A stretch of 64,000 bases of DNA. Source: UBA4742 sp037138595 (lineage in GTDB: Bacteria; Actinomycetota; Acidimicrobiia; Acidimicrobiales; Acidimicrobilacustridaceae). This document shows positions 25,980 through 34,760 of this stretch, piece after piece. How positions within the stretch are numbered: position 1 is the stretch's first letter; the number at the start of each line of letters is the position of its first letter. The stretch is taken from contig JBAXIB010000010.1 of assembly GCA_037138595.1 (NCBI GenBank), forward strand, positions 1 to 64,000, in the 5' to 3' direction. The notes below the pieces were generated by a model. That model ran no database searches and was not told the DNA's origin. It worked only from the letters and a program-made list of their open reading frames with translations. Made by a program: the position numbers and the translations under genes.

Positions 25980-26302
25980 GTGCGCTCGAAGACAAGGGTG
26001 TTTCGATGGGTATGGATGATCAGGAGAGCAATCGTTCGACCGGTAGCCCGGGCAGCGATGGCGTCGAGCACCTCCAAGCAGCAGCTAGCGAGATGATCGC
26101 GGCCGCACGGTCATTCATTGATGCAGTTGAGGGCGTAGTCCACGATCGTGACGCCCTTGAATCGCTCGTGGACACCTTGAGTTCGGTTGCCCAAGCCGCG
26201 TCTCAGGCGGTTTCGAAGGTTGCGCCGAACCGGTCTCGTCCGCAGCCAACGAGCGCTGACGCGGAAGGCGCTTCCCGTGTACAGCACATCCGGGTGTCGT
26301 AA
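25976..26302 (+). CDS. Small helical protein of unknown function
   Basis: The 108-aa product is mostly a helical segment (EHLQAAASEMIAAARSFIDAVEGVV and what follows) with a Ser/Pro-rich tail. The GTG start overlaps the ArsA-like stop (GTGA); another start is possible a few codons in. Conservation of a small partner at this place in actinobacteria supports it as a real gene. I cannot assign a function. Confidence 0.6.
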   Translation: MSALEDKGVSMGMDDQESNRSTGSPGSDGVEHLQAAASEMIAAARSFIDAVEGVVHDRDALESLVDTLSSVAQAASQAVSKVAPNRSRPQPTSADAEGASRVQHIRVS

Positions 26303-26398
26303 ATCTCGATAGGCGTCGCATTTTGATTTCGTCGAACTACGCTCGGCATGCCTCAGGCCGTGCCGATTGAGTGGAATGGATTTGATGGACGAAACAAC

Positions 26399-28615
26399 AT
26401 GAGGTTGCTGCAACTTGAGCTTCACGGCGCCATGAGCCCACCGCTTGACCTGCATCCAATGATGACGGTTGTCGGCGGCCTTGATGACGCCGACCGGCAG
26501 CGCTTTATCGAAGTGGTTCGCGCATTACCTCTTGGCGGCAATCCTGAAAAGGGCCGATTGCCGGCCCTTCGTGGATTACTCGAGGCCCACGGCGTGATGC
26601 TCGATCTTTCTCCCGAGACACTCGCATTGCTCGACATGCGAACCGATATCGATCCCCTAGTCGTGCAAGCCGATCTAACTGGAGTGGTAGGCGATCCCGA
26701 TGCGCTCGCCCGAATTGAAGCTGAACGGTTTATTGCTGGCGCTCCAAAGGGAACTTATCCCGACCTCGACGCGGGGCGAGATCGACAACGGTCGGCGAAT
26801 GAGACACTGACCATCTTGTGCGCCACTGCTGACAAGTCTCGAGCGGACTATGCAGCAGCAGTCGTGCGTGCCGAGGCTGCAGCGGCAGCGCTTGCCGAGG
26901 TCGATGGTGGCCAATCGGTGGTGAGCGAGTTCGACGGAATGAGCGTGAATCGAGCGTCATCTCGTTCCGGAACCGAGACTGACCTCGAAATACAACGGAC
27001 GGATCTTGAATCGCAACTGAGTCGAATCGACAAGAGTCTCTCCGAATTGTCCGATCTCGATATTCGGCCAATTGAAGTACTGGTTGACGCCATCCGAAAT
27101 CCCGAAGAGGGCGAGGAAGTCCCGTCACAGCGAGCAGCGGAACTCGCCGATGAATTCGTGTCGCTGCAATCACAGGTTGCTGCACTTGAACAGCAACTCG
27201 AAGCTGAAGGTCGTGGCACTGCTGGGGTGCTTGAACGGCTTGAGCACGCTCGATCCGAACTCGCTGACGCGGAGCGGTCCATTCGCAAACCATCGCTCTC
27301 ACCGGCCGACGTGGACGAACTCGAAACTGCCCATCGTGCAGTCATCGATGCCGAATCAGCGATGTCCGGATGGCGGCGCCGCGGTGGCCAAAAGCAGTTT
27401 GACGAAGCCCGCGCCGCTGAGCAGGTCGTGCTTGACCGTGTCGGATTCACCACCTGGAGTTCGTATGTGATGGGCGCAGGGCTGTGGGCAATCGATCCGG
27501 TCGCTGAGCACCATCTCGAACGGGCTCGCTCTGGTGTCGAAGAGGCCGAAATGCAGTGGGCGCAGATCGCCGAAATCATCGAGTCCGACCCTGAGTATTC
27601 GGCGTTGCTTGATCGCCTTGAGGTGGTCTATCTCGAAGCGTTTGATCTGTTGGGCGGCGACGATGAGCAAGGAGATCTCGAAGCGGCTTTGCGATCATTT
27701 CGTGAGCCGTTGCGAGAAGTCACGATCAACGAACTTGTCGATGCGCTCGCGTATCAACTCTCGCTAGTTGGTCTTGACGTCGGATCTGATGACCCGGGCA
27801 TTGACCGGACGTTGCTTGCTGCGGACATGTTCTTGGGGGAAGTCAAAGGTATTGATGATCGACTCGCCGAACTGCAGGTTGGGCGTGAGCGGGTCGCCCA
27901 GGAAATCGTAGAAATTGAGCGAGCCATTGCCGAAGCTGAGCCTGAGACTGAAAACGAGGCTGAAACCGAGCACGGGTCCGCCGATGAATCGGGAGGTGGA
28001 CTAGGCGCTGACGAGGCCGAGCTCGGGGGAGGCGCTGACGCTGATGTCGGCAGCGACGGGGCGGTTGATACGGCGGCAGAAACCGAGCGGCGCAACGAGG
28101 AGCTCGCATTGCTCGCAGCTGAGCTTGAACTAGCGAACGTCGAGGCGGCTGATTATGCGGAATTGCTCGAAGGCCACGTCGCGCTGGTCGAGGCGGCAAC
28201 GAGCGTCGAGGCCACTGCCACCGAACGGCTACTAGCCATCGCGGCGGGTTTGATCGCAACTGCCGGTGGCGGCATTGGTGCCGCTGGCGAGCTGCCTCGG
28301 CCGGGAAGTGACCCCGCATTCGAGGTCGACCCATCCGACGCCGATGCTGGAGCCGAAGCGATTGAGTTTTATTTGCTCTCGAGACTTGCCGCGCAACGGT
28401 CAGTCTCATTTGCCGGGTCGGTTCCGATGGTGATCGATAACGCGCTATCTGACCTCGACTCGAGTGACACCGTGGCGTTATTGAACAAGCTTGATCGAAT
28501 GGCGGGGGCGGTACAGGTCATCTACCTCAGCGATGATCCCGCTGTTATGGATTGGGCGAATGCCGCTGGGATTCATCGAGCGGCATTTGTGTCGGGTCAA
28601 CCCGAGGCGAACTAG
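26399..28615 (+). CDS. SMC/Rad50-like coiled-coil protein with a missing P-loop
   Basis: The 738-aa product begins MRLLQLELHGAM...LDLHPMMTVVGG, which matches the start of RecF/SMC-type ATPases. Where GxxGxGKST should follow, it reads GGLDDADRQRF, with no Lys-Ser/Thr. Long coiled-coil stretches fill about 130-560, including an acidic low-complexity part (AEPETENEAETEHG and on). The C-terminus keeps a Walker-B-like strand and D-loop (VPMVIDNALSDLDSSD) and YLSDDP. It therefore looks like an SMC-like ATPase that has lost nucleotide binding at Walker A. The start could also be the ATG at 26348. It follows the ArsA-like block. Confidence 0.65.
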   Translation: MRLLQLELHGAMSPPLDLHPMMTVVGGLDDADRQRFIEVVRALPLGGNPEKGRLPALRGLLEAHGVMLDLSPETLALLDMRTDIDPLVVQADLTGVVGDPDALARIEAERFIAGAPKGTYPDLDAGRDRQRSANETLTILCATADKSRADYAAAVVRAEAAAAALAEVDGGQSVVSEFDGMSVNRASSRSGTETDLEIQRTDLESQLSRIDKSLSELSDLDIRPIEVLVDAIRNPEEGEEVPSQRAAELADEFVSLQSQVAALEQQLEAEGRGTAGVLERLEHARSELADAERSIRKPSLSPADVDELETAHRAVIDAESAMSGWRRRGGQKQFDEARAAEQVVLDRVGFTTWSSYVMGAGLWAIDPVAEHHLERARSGVEEAEMQWAQIAEIIESDPEYSALLDRLEVVYLEAFDLLGGDDEQGDLEAALRSFREPLREVTINELVDALAYQLSLVGLDVGSDDPGIDRTLLAADMFLGEVKGIDDRLAELQVGRERVAQEIVEIERAIAEAEPETENEAETEHGSADESGGGLGADEAELGGGADADVGSDGAVDTAAETERRNEELALLAAELELANVEAADYAELLEGHVALVEAATSVEATATERLLAIAAGLIATAGGGIGAAGELPRPGSDPAFEVDPSDADAGAEAIEFYLLSRLAAQRSVSFAGSVPMVIDNALSDLDSSDTVALLNKLDRMAGAVQVIYLSDDPAVMDWANAAGIHRAAFVSGQPEAN

Positions 28616-28695
28616 CTCGATGCCGGCCGGTCGATGCCAAAGTTTCCGGGCATCAGACGCGCGCAATCGCAATCGGGTGCATACGATCGAATCAA

Positions 28696-28718
28696 GGATG
28701 TTTTGTCCAAGAACATCC
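28696..28718. promoter_or_regulatory. 7-bp inverted repeat before the release-factor-like gene
   Basis: GGATGTT, a 9-base spacer, then AACATCC form a perfect dyad that ends 16 bases before the ATG at 28735. It could be an operator for a dimeric repressor or a leader hairpin just upstream of the GGAGG site. Confidence 0.5.
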
Positions 28719-28734
28719 ATAATGAGGAGGCGCC

Positions 28735-29850
28735 ATGGGTGTCATTACTGAATCTGCCATTCGTGAATTGGCGGGGTTCCGAGGCGATCAAGCTCCGGTG
28801 ACGAGCTGTTATCTCGATGTTGACGGGCGCAGACTGAGTCGGCATCAAGACTATGAACACGAACTTGAAAGAATCATGCGGTCAGCGCGTGCTAGCGGAC
28901 GGCTGACTGATTCGGTCGAGGCCGATTTAGTTCGCATCGACGAATATGTGCGCGGTGGCTTTGATCGATCTTCAACTCGAGGATTGGCCATGTTTTCCTG
29001 CGCGGCCAGTGATTTTTGGCAGGTGATTCCGTTACCGGTTCCCGTGCGTAGCCGCATTGTGATCAATGAGTCCGCCGCGGTAGCGCAACTCGAGTCGATC
29101 GCCCATGAGTTTGAGCGTTTCGGTGTGCTGCTAGTCGACAAACAGCAAGCACGACTCCTGGTGTTTGAGTTCGGCGAGTTACTCGAACACTCTGAGTTAT
29201 TTGATGAACTGCCGCGGGACTATGACACCCGCGGCCACAACGACCAAGGTGACGTCACCAGCCATGTGGCTGAACTCGCGGCTGTCCACGTGCGACACGC
29301 CGCCGCAGTGGCATTTCATAAGTTTCAACAAGAACCGTTCCAACACCTCACCATTGGGGCGCCGAGTGCGCTAGCCGGCGCCGTTGAGCATGCTTTGCAT
29401 CCCTATTTACAAGAACGCTTAGTGAGCCGCATTGATGTCGGCGTTCACGCAAGCCTGTCGGAGATTCGCGAAGCGACCCTTGACGTGGAGCGACTGGTCG
29501 AGCGCCAGCGCGAGTCCGCCGCCGTCGAACGCTTGCGAGACCATCAGGCGACGGCTCAACGAGCCGTGGTTGGTCTCGCCCCTACGCTCACCGCGTTGTT
29601 CGAACGACGAGTTGAACAATTACTCGTTTCAGCTGGATTCACCGAGTCGGGTTGGCACTGTTTGACATGTGGTCACCTCGGTTTAGTTGGACGTACCTGC
29701 CCGAGTTGCGGAGCCGAACTTGTTGCGGTTCCTGACATTGTCGAACAAGCGGTGGACACGGCATTAGGCCAGTCCTGTCACGTCGAAATTTGCACCGATA
29801 ACGCTGATCTTGACGTGCTGGGTCGTATTGGAGCCATACTGCGTTACTGA
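28735..29850 (+). CDS. Bacterial archaeo-eukaryotic release-factor-like protein (baeRF family)
   Basis: The 371-aa product has the layout of the baeRF group related to eRF1/Vms1. The N-terminal domain has TSCYLDVDGR. The middle domain (about 125-230) has VLLVDKQQARLLVFEFGEL and a loop RGHNDQGD. The C-terminal domain ends with a zinc ribbon, Cys309, 312, 322 and 325 (CLTCG..CPSCG). NDQG (169-172) sits where the catalytic GGQ-like loop is expected. This family is proposed to act on stalled ribosomes or peptidyl-tRNA; no role is proven. GGAGG precedes the ATG. A one-base overlap (TGATG) links it to the glucokinase gene. Confidence 0.75.
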   Translation: MGVITESAIRELAGFRGDQAPVTSCYLDVDGRRLSRHQDYEHELERIMRSARASGRLTDSVEADLVRIDEYVRGGFDRSSTRGLAMFSCAASDFWQVIPLPVPVRSRIVINESAAVAQLESIAHEFERFGVLLVDKQQARLLVFEFGELLEHSELFDELPRDYDTRGHNDQGDVTSHVAELAAVHVRHAAAVAFHKFQQEPFQHLTIGAPSALAGAVEHALHPYLQERLVSRIDVGVHASLSEIREATLDVERLVERQRESAAVERLRDHQATAQRAVVGLAPTLTALFERRVEQLLVSAGFTESGWHCLTCGHLGLVGRTCPSCGAELVAVPDIVEQAVDTALGQSCHVEICTDNADLDVLGRIGAILRY

Positions 29851-30851
29851 TGCCTACGCCAACGCAACTACCACGAGGTGAAGGCCTCGTTGCTGGGCTC
29901 GACCTAGGCGGGACCAAGATCTTGGGTCAGGTCTTTGACCCCAAGAATCCTCAGGTCGCGCTCGTATCCCACCGGGTCAACACTCCATCGGGGGCCAAAG
30001 GCATCATCGATGCAATGGCCCAGTTGGTGTCGTCGCTTCGTGCTGAGGTGGCTGATAAAGATGACCGACCCTTGGTTGCGGTTGGTACCGGTGTCGCCGG
30101 ATTGGTTGACCATGAAGGGGTCATCCGCTTTGCTCCGAATTTGCCGGGCGTAGTCGACCTTGATGTGCGCGAAAAGCTCAGCCACGCCATTGGTTTACCG
30201 GTCATCGTCGATAACGATGCCAACACCGCGACTGTGGCTGAGCATCGGCTTGGCGCTGGACGCGGAGCCGACGACGTTGTGCTCGTGACCTTGGGGACCG
30301 GCATCGGCGGCGGCGTGATCGTCGCTGGCGAACTTCAACGAGGGTTTGCTGGTTTCGCCGGTGAGCCCGGGCACATGGTGGTCGACCGCCACGGCCCACC
30401 ATGCCCATGCGGTCGACGCGGCTGCTGGGAACGTTTTGCTTCCGGAAGTGGACTTGGGCGAATTGCTCGAGACGCTGCCACTGCCGGAAACGCGGACACC
30501 ATCGTGGCTCGCGCCGGTGGGGACGTAGATGCAGTTCGTGGCGAGCACGTCACCGCCGCAGCAGCCGAAGGTGAACCCGAGGCATTGGCCTTGATGTCGG
30601 AGTTTGGGTGGTGGGTTGCATTAGGCGTCTCCAACCTCGAAAACTTGCTTGACCCCGAAGTCATCATCATTGGTGGAGGATTGGCTGACGCGGGGGAGTT
30701 GCTGCTTGCGCCAACCCGGGCTGCGTATGCGACGTTGGTGTTGGCCTATGAGCATCGTCCGCCATCGCGCATAGTTGGGGCCGAACTCGGAGCTGATGCT
30801 GGTGCAATCGGGGCGGGGATGCTGGCTGCTGATCTGCTTGTCCGGGATTGA
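29850..30851 (+). CDS. glk: ROK-family glucokinase
   Basis: The 333-aa product has the ATP-binding motif GLDLGGTKILGQV and the sugar-binding segment FAPNLPGVVD. VDNDANTA supplies the catalytic Asp, followed by TLGTGIGGG and EPGHMVV. The ROK zinc site is CPCGRRGCWE. It phosphorylates glucose in the cytoplasm with ATP, possibly polyphosphate. The ATG overlaps the previous stop. Glucokinase near the SRPBCC/ArsA block is also known in Streptomyces (from memory). A second ROK protein is encoded at 43796-44704. Confidence 0.87.
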   Translation: MPTPTQLPRGEGLVAGLDLGGTKILGQVFDPKNPQVALVSHRVNTPSGAKGIIDAMAQLVSSLRAEVADKDDRPLVAVGTGVAGLVDHEGVIRFAPNLPGVVDLDVREKLSHAIGLPVIVDNDANTATVAEHRLGAGRGADDVVLVTLGTGIGGGVIVAGELQRGFAGFAGEPGHMVVDRHGPPCPCGRRGCWERFASGSGLGRIARDAATAGNADTIVARAGGDVDAVRGEHVTAAAAEGEPEALALMSEFGWWVALGVSNLENLLDPEVIIIGGGLADAGELLLAPTRAAYATLVLAYEHRPPSRIVGAELGADAGAIGAGMLAADLLVRD

Positions 30852-30893
30852 GTCCGGTCCGAGCAGCCACACCGCTCCGGCTACCTTGGTCTG

Positions 30894-32075
30894 ATGGAGT
30901 TTCGCCGGATCACGTCGCTACCGCCGTATGTCTTTACCATTATTGATTCGCTCAAGGTCGAAGCACGCCGAGCCGGTATCGATGTCATCGACCTTGGATT
31001 CGGCAATCCCGATTTCCCTTCGCCGGATATCGCGGTCGACAAGCTCGCCGAAGCAGTGCACAACGCGAAAAACCATCGCTATTCATCAAGCAAGGGAATC
31101 CCCAAGTTGCGCCAAGCCGCAGCTGACTTGTACCTACGCCGTTTCGGAGTTGAGCTCGACCCCGATACTGAGGTGATTAACACGATCGGCACCAAGGAGG
31201 GATTCTCACATCTGATGTGGGCCTTGCTGCAGCCCGGCGATGCGGCATTGGTCCCATCGCCTTCGTACCCCATCCATATTTATGGTCCGCTTTTGGCCGG
31301 CGCAGACATTCGCGAGGTACGCCTGGGTTCGGGCGGCGACGACTTCTTCGCCAGCATGACCGAAGCTTGGGAATACTCGTGGCCGAAACCTCGCGTCATC
31401 GTGATGTCGTTTCCCCATAATCCGACGACCACATGTGTCGACCTTGACTTCATGCAAAAAGTTGTCGATTTCGCGCGCGAAAAAGAAGTCGTTGTTGTGC
31501 ACGACAATGCCTATGCTGAGATTGGATTCGATGGTTATTCGCCGCCGTCGATCCTGCAAGCAGAAGGCGCAAAAGAAGTAGCCGTTGAGTTGTACTCAAT
31601 GACGAAATCATTTTCGATGGCTGGGTGGCGAGTGGCGTTCATGGTTGGCAATGCCGAGATCGTTGCCGCGCTGACCAAACTGAAGAGCTATTTGGACTAT
31701 GGGGCGTTCCAGCCAATTCAGATCGCGGCCACTGTGACACTGAACGAAGATCCCGAGTATCCGACCGTCGTTCGTGAGATGTATCAAACCCGTCGCGACA
31801 CACTTTGCGGTGGACTGAACCGAATCGGCTGGCCGGTGGAACCACCTAAAGGGACGATGTTCGTCTGGGCCCCAATCCCTGAGCCTTATCGAGAGATGGG
31901 CTCAGTGGCATTCGCGTCTTACTTGGTTAAAGAGGCACAGGTGGCGGTTTCACCCGGTGTCGGATTCGGCCCTGACGGCGACGGACATGTTCGTTTTGCC
32001 TTGATCGAAAACGAACAACGAGCAGGCCAAGCAATCCGTAATCTGCGTCGGGCACTCGTAAAACTCGAGGTTTGA
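30894..32075 (+). CDS. Class I/II aminotransferase, AlaC-like
   Basis: The 393-aa product has the PLP-enzyme fold type I motifs: DLGFGNPDFPSP, GTKEGFSHLMWAL, SFPHNPTT and HDNAYAEIGFDG. The PLP lysine lies in SMTKSFSMAGWRVAF. The pattern is closest to alanine/glutamate transaminases of the AlaC type and to LL-diaminopimelate aminotransferases. It moves an amino group between glutamate and a keto acid; pyruvate is the likely acceptor. It stands alone with a short spacer to a convergent gene. Confidence 0.85.
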   Translation: MEFRRITSLPPYVFTIIDSLKVEARRAGIDVIDLGFGNPDFPSPDIAVDKLAEAVHNAKNHRYSSSKGIPKLRQAAADLYLRRFGVELDPDTEVINTIGTKEGFSHLMWALLQPGDAALVPSPSYPIHIYGPLLAGADIREVRLGSGGDDFFASMTEAWEYSWPKPRVIVMSFPHNPTTTCVDLDFMQKVVDFAREKEVVVVHDNAYAEIGFDGYSPPSILQAEGAKEVAVELYSMTKSFSMAGWRVAFMVGNAEIVAALTKLKSYLDYGAFQPIQIAATVTLNEDPEYPTVVREMYQTRRDTLCGGLNRIGWPVEPPKGTMFVWAPIPEPYREMGSVAFASYLVKEAQVAVSPGVGFGPDGDGHVRFALIENEQRAGQAIRNLRRALVKLEV

Positions 32076-32079
32076 TCCA

Positions 32080-32095
32080 CTGGGCGATGGCCCAG
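32080..32095. terminator. Hairpin between convergent genes
   Basis: CTGGGC-GATG-GCCCAG is a perfect 6-bp stem with a 4-base loop. It lies 5 bases after the aminotransferase stop and 12 bases before the stop of the convergent glycerol kinase. A short T-rich run (TTGGTTT) follows on the plus side. It is a candidate two-way terminator. Confidence 0.5.
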
Positions 32096-32106
32096 CGATT
32101 GGTTTC

Positions 32107-33639
32107 CTAGGTTGTTTCCCAATTCCGCGACCGTTCGACCGCCCGTAGCCAACGCGCATAGGCGACATCGGCAACATCAGAAGTTGCGACCGGTTCAACT
32201 CGGGTATCGAGCACCCAGTTTGCGGTGATGTCGGCGCACGAGGCCCACAAGCCTTCGGCGAGGCCTGCGAGGTACGCCGCGCCCAAGGCTGTCGTTTCCT
32301 GAACGGTTGGGCGACTCACCGGAACCTGTAATTGATCGGCTTGGATTTGCAGCAGTAGGTCCATCACTGAAGCACCACCGTCAGCGCGTAGCGCGTTTAC
32401 ATCGCGTCCGGATGCCGCGGTCATTGCCTCAACCACATCTCGGGTTTGGTATGCCATCGATTCCACTACTGCTCTCGCCAAGTGTGCGCGGCTGGTTCCT
32501 CGTGTTATGCCGAGCAATGTGCCGCGTGCGTACGGGTCCCACCATGGGCTGCCAAGGCCAGTGAAAGCCGGCACGAGAACGACACCTTCGCTGTCGGGAA
32601 TCGACGCAGCGAGCGGCCCGATTTCTTCGGCCTGATTGATGATTCCCAGCCCGTCGCGGAGCCACTGAATCGCCGCGCCAGTGACAAAAATTGCACCCTC
32701 AAGCGCATAGTGGGTTACCTCAGGCGAGCCGGGCGAGCCGCCGAGAGTTTCTCCGGGCAGCGTCCAGGCGATCGTCGTGAGCAAGCCATCAACGGGGTCT
32801 GGACAGACCTCGCCAACATTCATCAGGACAAATGAGCCAGTCCCGTAGGAATTCTTCGTCATGCCGGGTTCAAAACATGCTTGGCCAAACAGCGCGGCTT
32901 GCTGATCTCCGGCGATGCCACTGATTGGCACACCACCGCCGATCCCTGCGGTGTTTTTCGCAGTAATCCCAAAGCGGCCGCTCGATGGTTTGACCTCGGG
33001 CAGCATGGCAAGTGGGACTCCGAACAGTTCACATAACTGCGGAGACCAACGGCGATTGCGGATGTCGAACAACAACGTGCGGCTCGCGTTCGAGACGTCG
33101 GTTGCGTGCACCGCGCCGGCCGATTCAGTACCGCCAGTGAGATTCCACAGCAACCACGAGTCAATAGTCCCGAACGCTAAATCAGCTCCGGGTTTTATCT
33201 CGCCAGCGGTGAACATCCATGCAAGTTTCGAAGCTGAGAAGTACGGGTCGAGAACTAAACCGGTGGTTTCACGAACTAGGGGAAGGTTGCCTTCAGCTTG
33301 CAGTTGGTCGCAAAACGCGGCGGTGCGCCGATCCTGCCAGACGATCGCGGGTTGAACCGGCTGGCCGGTCGCCCGGTTCCAAATCACTGTTGTCTCGCGT
33401 TGATCAGTGATCCCAATTGCCGCAACGGTTTGGCCAAGCACATCGAGTTCACGAGTAACTGTGACCAACATCGTCTCGACTGCATGCCAGATCTCGTTGG
33501 CATCATGTTCGACCCAACCCGGTTGCGGAAAATACTGCGGGAACTCCGAATAGGACGAACTGACAATCGTGCCATCGGTATCGAACGCCATGGCGCGAAC
33601 ACCAGTCGTACCTGCATCGATTGCGATAACTACAGCCAT
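32107..33639 (-). CDS. glpK: Glycerol kinase
   Basis: The 510-aa product begins IAIDAGTTGVRAM, continues with QYFPQPGWVEHD, GITDQRETTVIWNR and AIVWQDRR. The catalytic Asp is in GIAGDQQAALFG, and the C-terminal ATP site is ALRADGGASVMD. These are the standard glycerol kinase motifs and the length is typical. It makes glycerol 3-phosphate, the substrate of the GlpD at 11972-13678. It is encoded far from that cluster and diverges from the phosphofructokinase gene. Confidence 0.92.
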   Translation of the reverse strand: MAVVIAIDAGTTGVRAMAFDTDGTIVSSSYSEFPQYFPQPGWVEHDANEIWHAVETMLVTVTRELDVLGQTVAAIGITDQRETTVIWNRATGQPVQPAIVWQDRRTAAFCDQLQAEGNLPLVRETTGLVLDPYFSASKLAWMFTAGEIKPGADLAFGTIDSWLLWNLTGGTESAGAVHATDVSNASRTLLFDIRNRRWSPQLCELFGVPLAMLPEVKPSSGRFGITAKNTAGIGGGVPISGIAGDQQAALFGQACFEPGMTKNSYGTGSFVLMNVGEVCPDPVDGLLTTIAWTLPGETLGGSPGSPEVTHYALEGAIFVTGAAIQWLRDGLGIINQAEEIGPLAASIPDSEGVVLVPAFTGLGSPWWDPYARGTLLGITRGTSRAHLARAVVESMAYQTRDVVEAMTAASGRDVNALRADGGASVMDLLLQIQADQLQVPVSRPTVQETTALGAAYLAGLAEGLWASCADITANWVLDTRVEPVATSDVADVAYARWLRAVERSRNWETT

Positions 33640-33713
33640 GGCCGCGCAGGATAGGCGGTTCGGCTCGCTAGGGTGAGCCAGCGGTCTTAAGTTACCAAGG
33701 AGCGGTGAGGACC

Positions 33714-34748
33714 ATGCGGGTGGCGATGCTGACTGGAGGCGGAGATTGCCCGGGGCTCAACGCGGTTATGCGGGCAATTGTCCGCAAGGGAGAGCAGACC
33801 TTCGGCGACGAACTCGTGGGATTCTTGGATGGGTGGCGAGGGGTCATCGATGGCTCGACCATGCCGATGACGATCGAAACTATGCGGGGGATGTTGCCGC
33901 GAGGCGGCACAGTTCTCGGTTCGTCTCGAACAAACCCATTCAACATCGACGGCGGAGTCGAAATGTGCCGAGCATCGTTGACGCGACTCGATATCGACGC
34001 GCTCATTGCCATAGGTGGCGATGACACGCTCGGCGTAGCCGATCGGCTCGCCGGTCTCGGTCTGCCAGTTGTTGGGATCCCGAAGACGATCGATAATGAC
34101 CTGAGCGCGACCGAAATGACCTTTGGGTTCGACACTGCAGTGCAGATCGCTACCGACGCAATCGACCGGCTACACACCACTGCCGAATCTCACCATCGAG
34201 TGATGGTGTGTGAAGTGATGGGTCGTCATGCTGGCCACATTGCGGTCTGGGCAGGTATCGCGGGTGGGGCGACGATGATTCTGATCCCCGAGGAACCTTT
34301 CGACATCGCCAAAGTGTGCGAAGCACTGACTCGCCGGCACGAACTCGGGAACTTTGCCTCAATTGTTGTTGTCGCCGAAGGTGCGACTGCGCAAGAAGGA
34401 CCTGTTTCGACGGTGTCAAACACCCTTGACGGATTTGGGCACGAGCGTTTGGGTGGGATCGGTCAATGGCTGGCTGATCAAATTGAGGCTCAAACTGGAT
34501 ATGAAACGCGCATGACGATTCTCGGTCACGTGCAGCGAGGCGGAACGCCTACGGCATTTGACCGGGTTTTAGCAACCCGATTTGGGATTGCCGCGATCGA
34601 CGCGGTCCACGACGGGGCATTTGGAACGATGATGGCGTTGCAATCCAATGCAATCGTTAGGGTTCCGCTTGCCGACGGAGTCGGGCAACCGAAACTCGTC
34701 GACCCGGCGTTGTTCCATGGCGTAGCCGAAGTTTTTTTCGGCGGGTAA
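33714..34748 (+). CDS. 6-phosphofructokinase, probably PPi-dependent
   Basis: The 344-aa product has the PFK motifs LTGGGDCPGLNAVMR, the phosphoryl-donor site GGDDT (101-105) and PKTIDNDL (123-130). VMGRHAGHIA and GHVQRGGTPTAFD follow. In ATP enzymes the donor site reads GGDGS and the second motif PGTIDND. Asp at the GGDDT position and Lys in PKTIDND are the known markers of pyrophosphate use. It therefore likely works reversibly between glycolysis and gluconeogenesis. ATG 33714 has GTGAGG just upstream; a GTG three codons earlier is also possible. Confidence 0.88.
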   Translation: MRVAMLTGGGDCPGLNAVMRAIVRKGEQTFGDELVGFLDGWRGVIDGSTMPMTIETMRGMLPRGGTVLGSSRTNPFNIDGGVEMCRASLTRLDIDALIAIGGDDTLGVADRLAGLGLPVVGIPKTIDNDLSATEMTFGFDTAVQIATDAIDRLHTTAESHHRVMVCEVMGRHAGHIAVWAGIAGGATMILIPEEPFDIAKVCEALTRRHELGNFASIVVVAEGATAQEGPVSTVSNTLDGFGHERLGGIGQWLADQIEAQTGYETRMTILGHVQRGGTPTAFDRVLATRFGIAAIDAVHDGAFGTMMALQSNAIVRVPLADGVGQPKLVDPALFHGVAEVFFGG

Positions 34749-34758
34749 CCCGTGCGGG
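34741..34758. terminator. Short hairpin between convergent genes
   Basis: CCCG-TG-CGGG occupies most of the 12-base gap between the phosphofructokinase and lipoprotein genes, and GCGGGT/ACCCGT can pair alternatively. The stem is short and has no T-run, so it is only a weak terminator candidate. Confidence 0.25.
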
Positions 34759-34760
34759 CA

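Noticed and set aside
26848..27579. 243-codon frame antisense to the SMC-like gene
   Set aside because: Serine/arginine-rich shadow produced by codon bias of the real gene.
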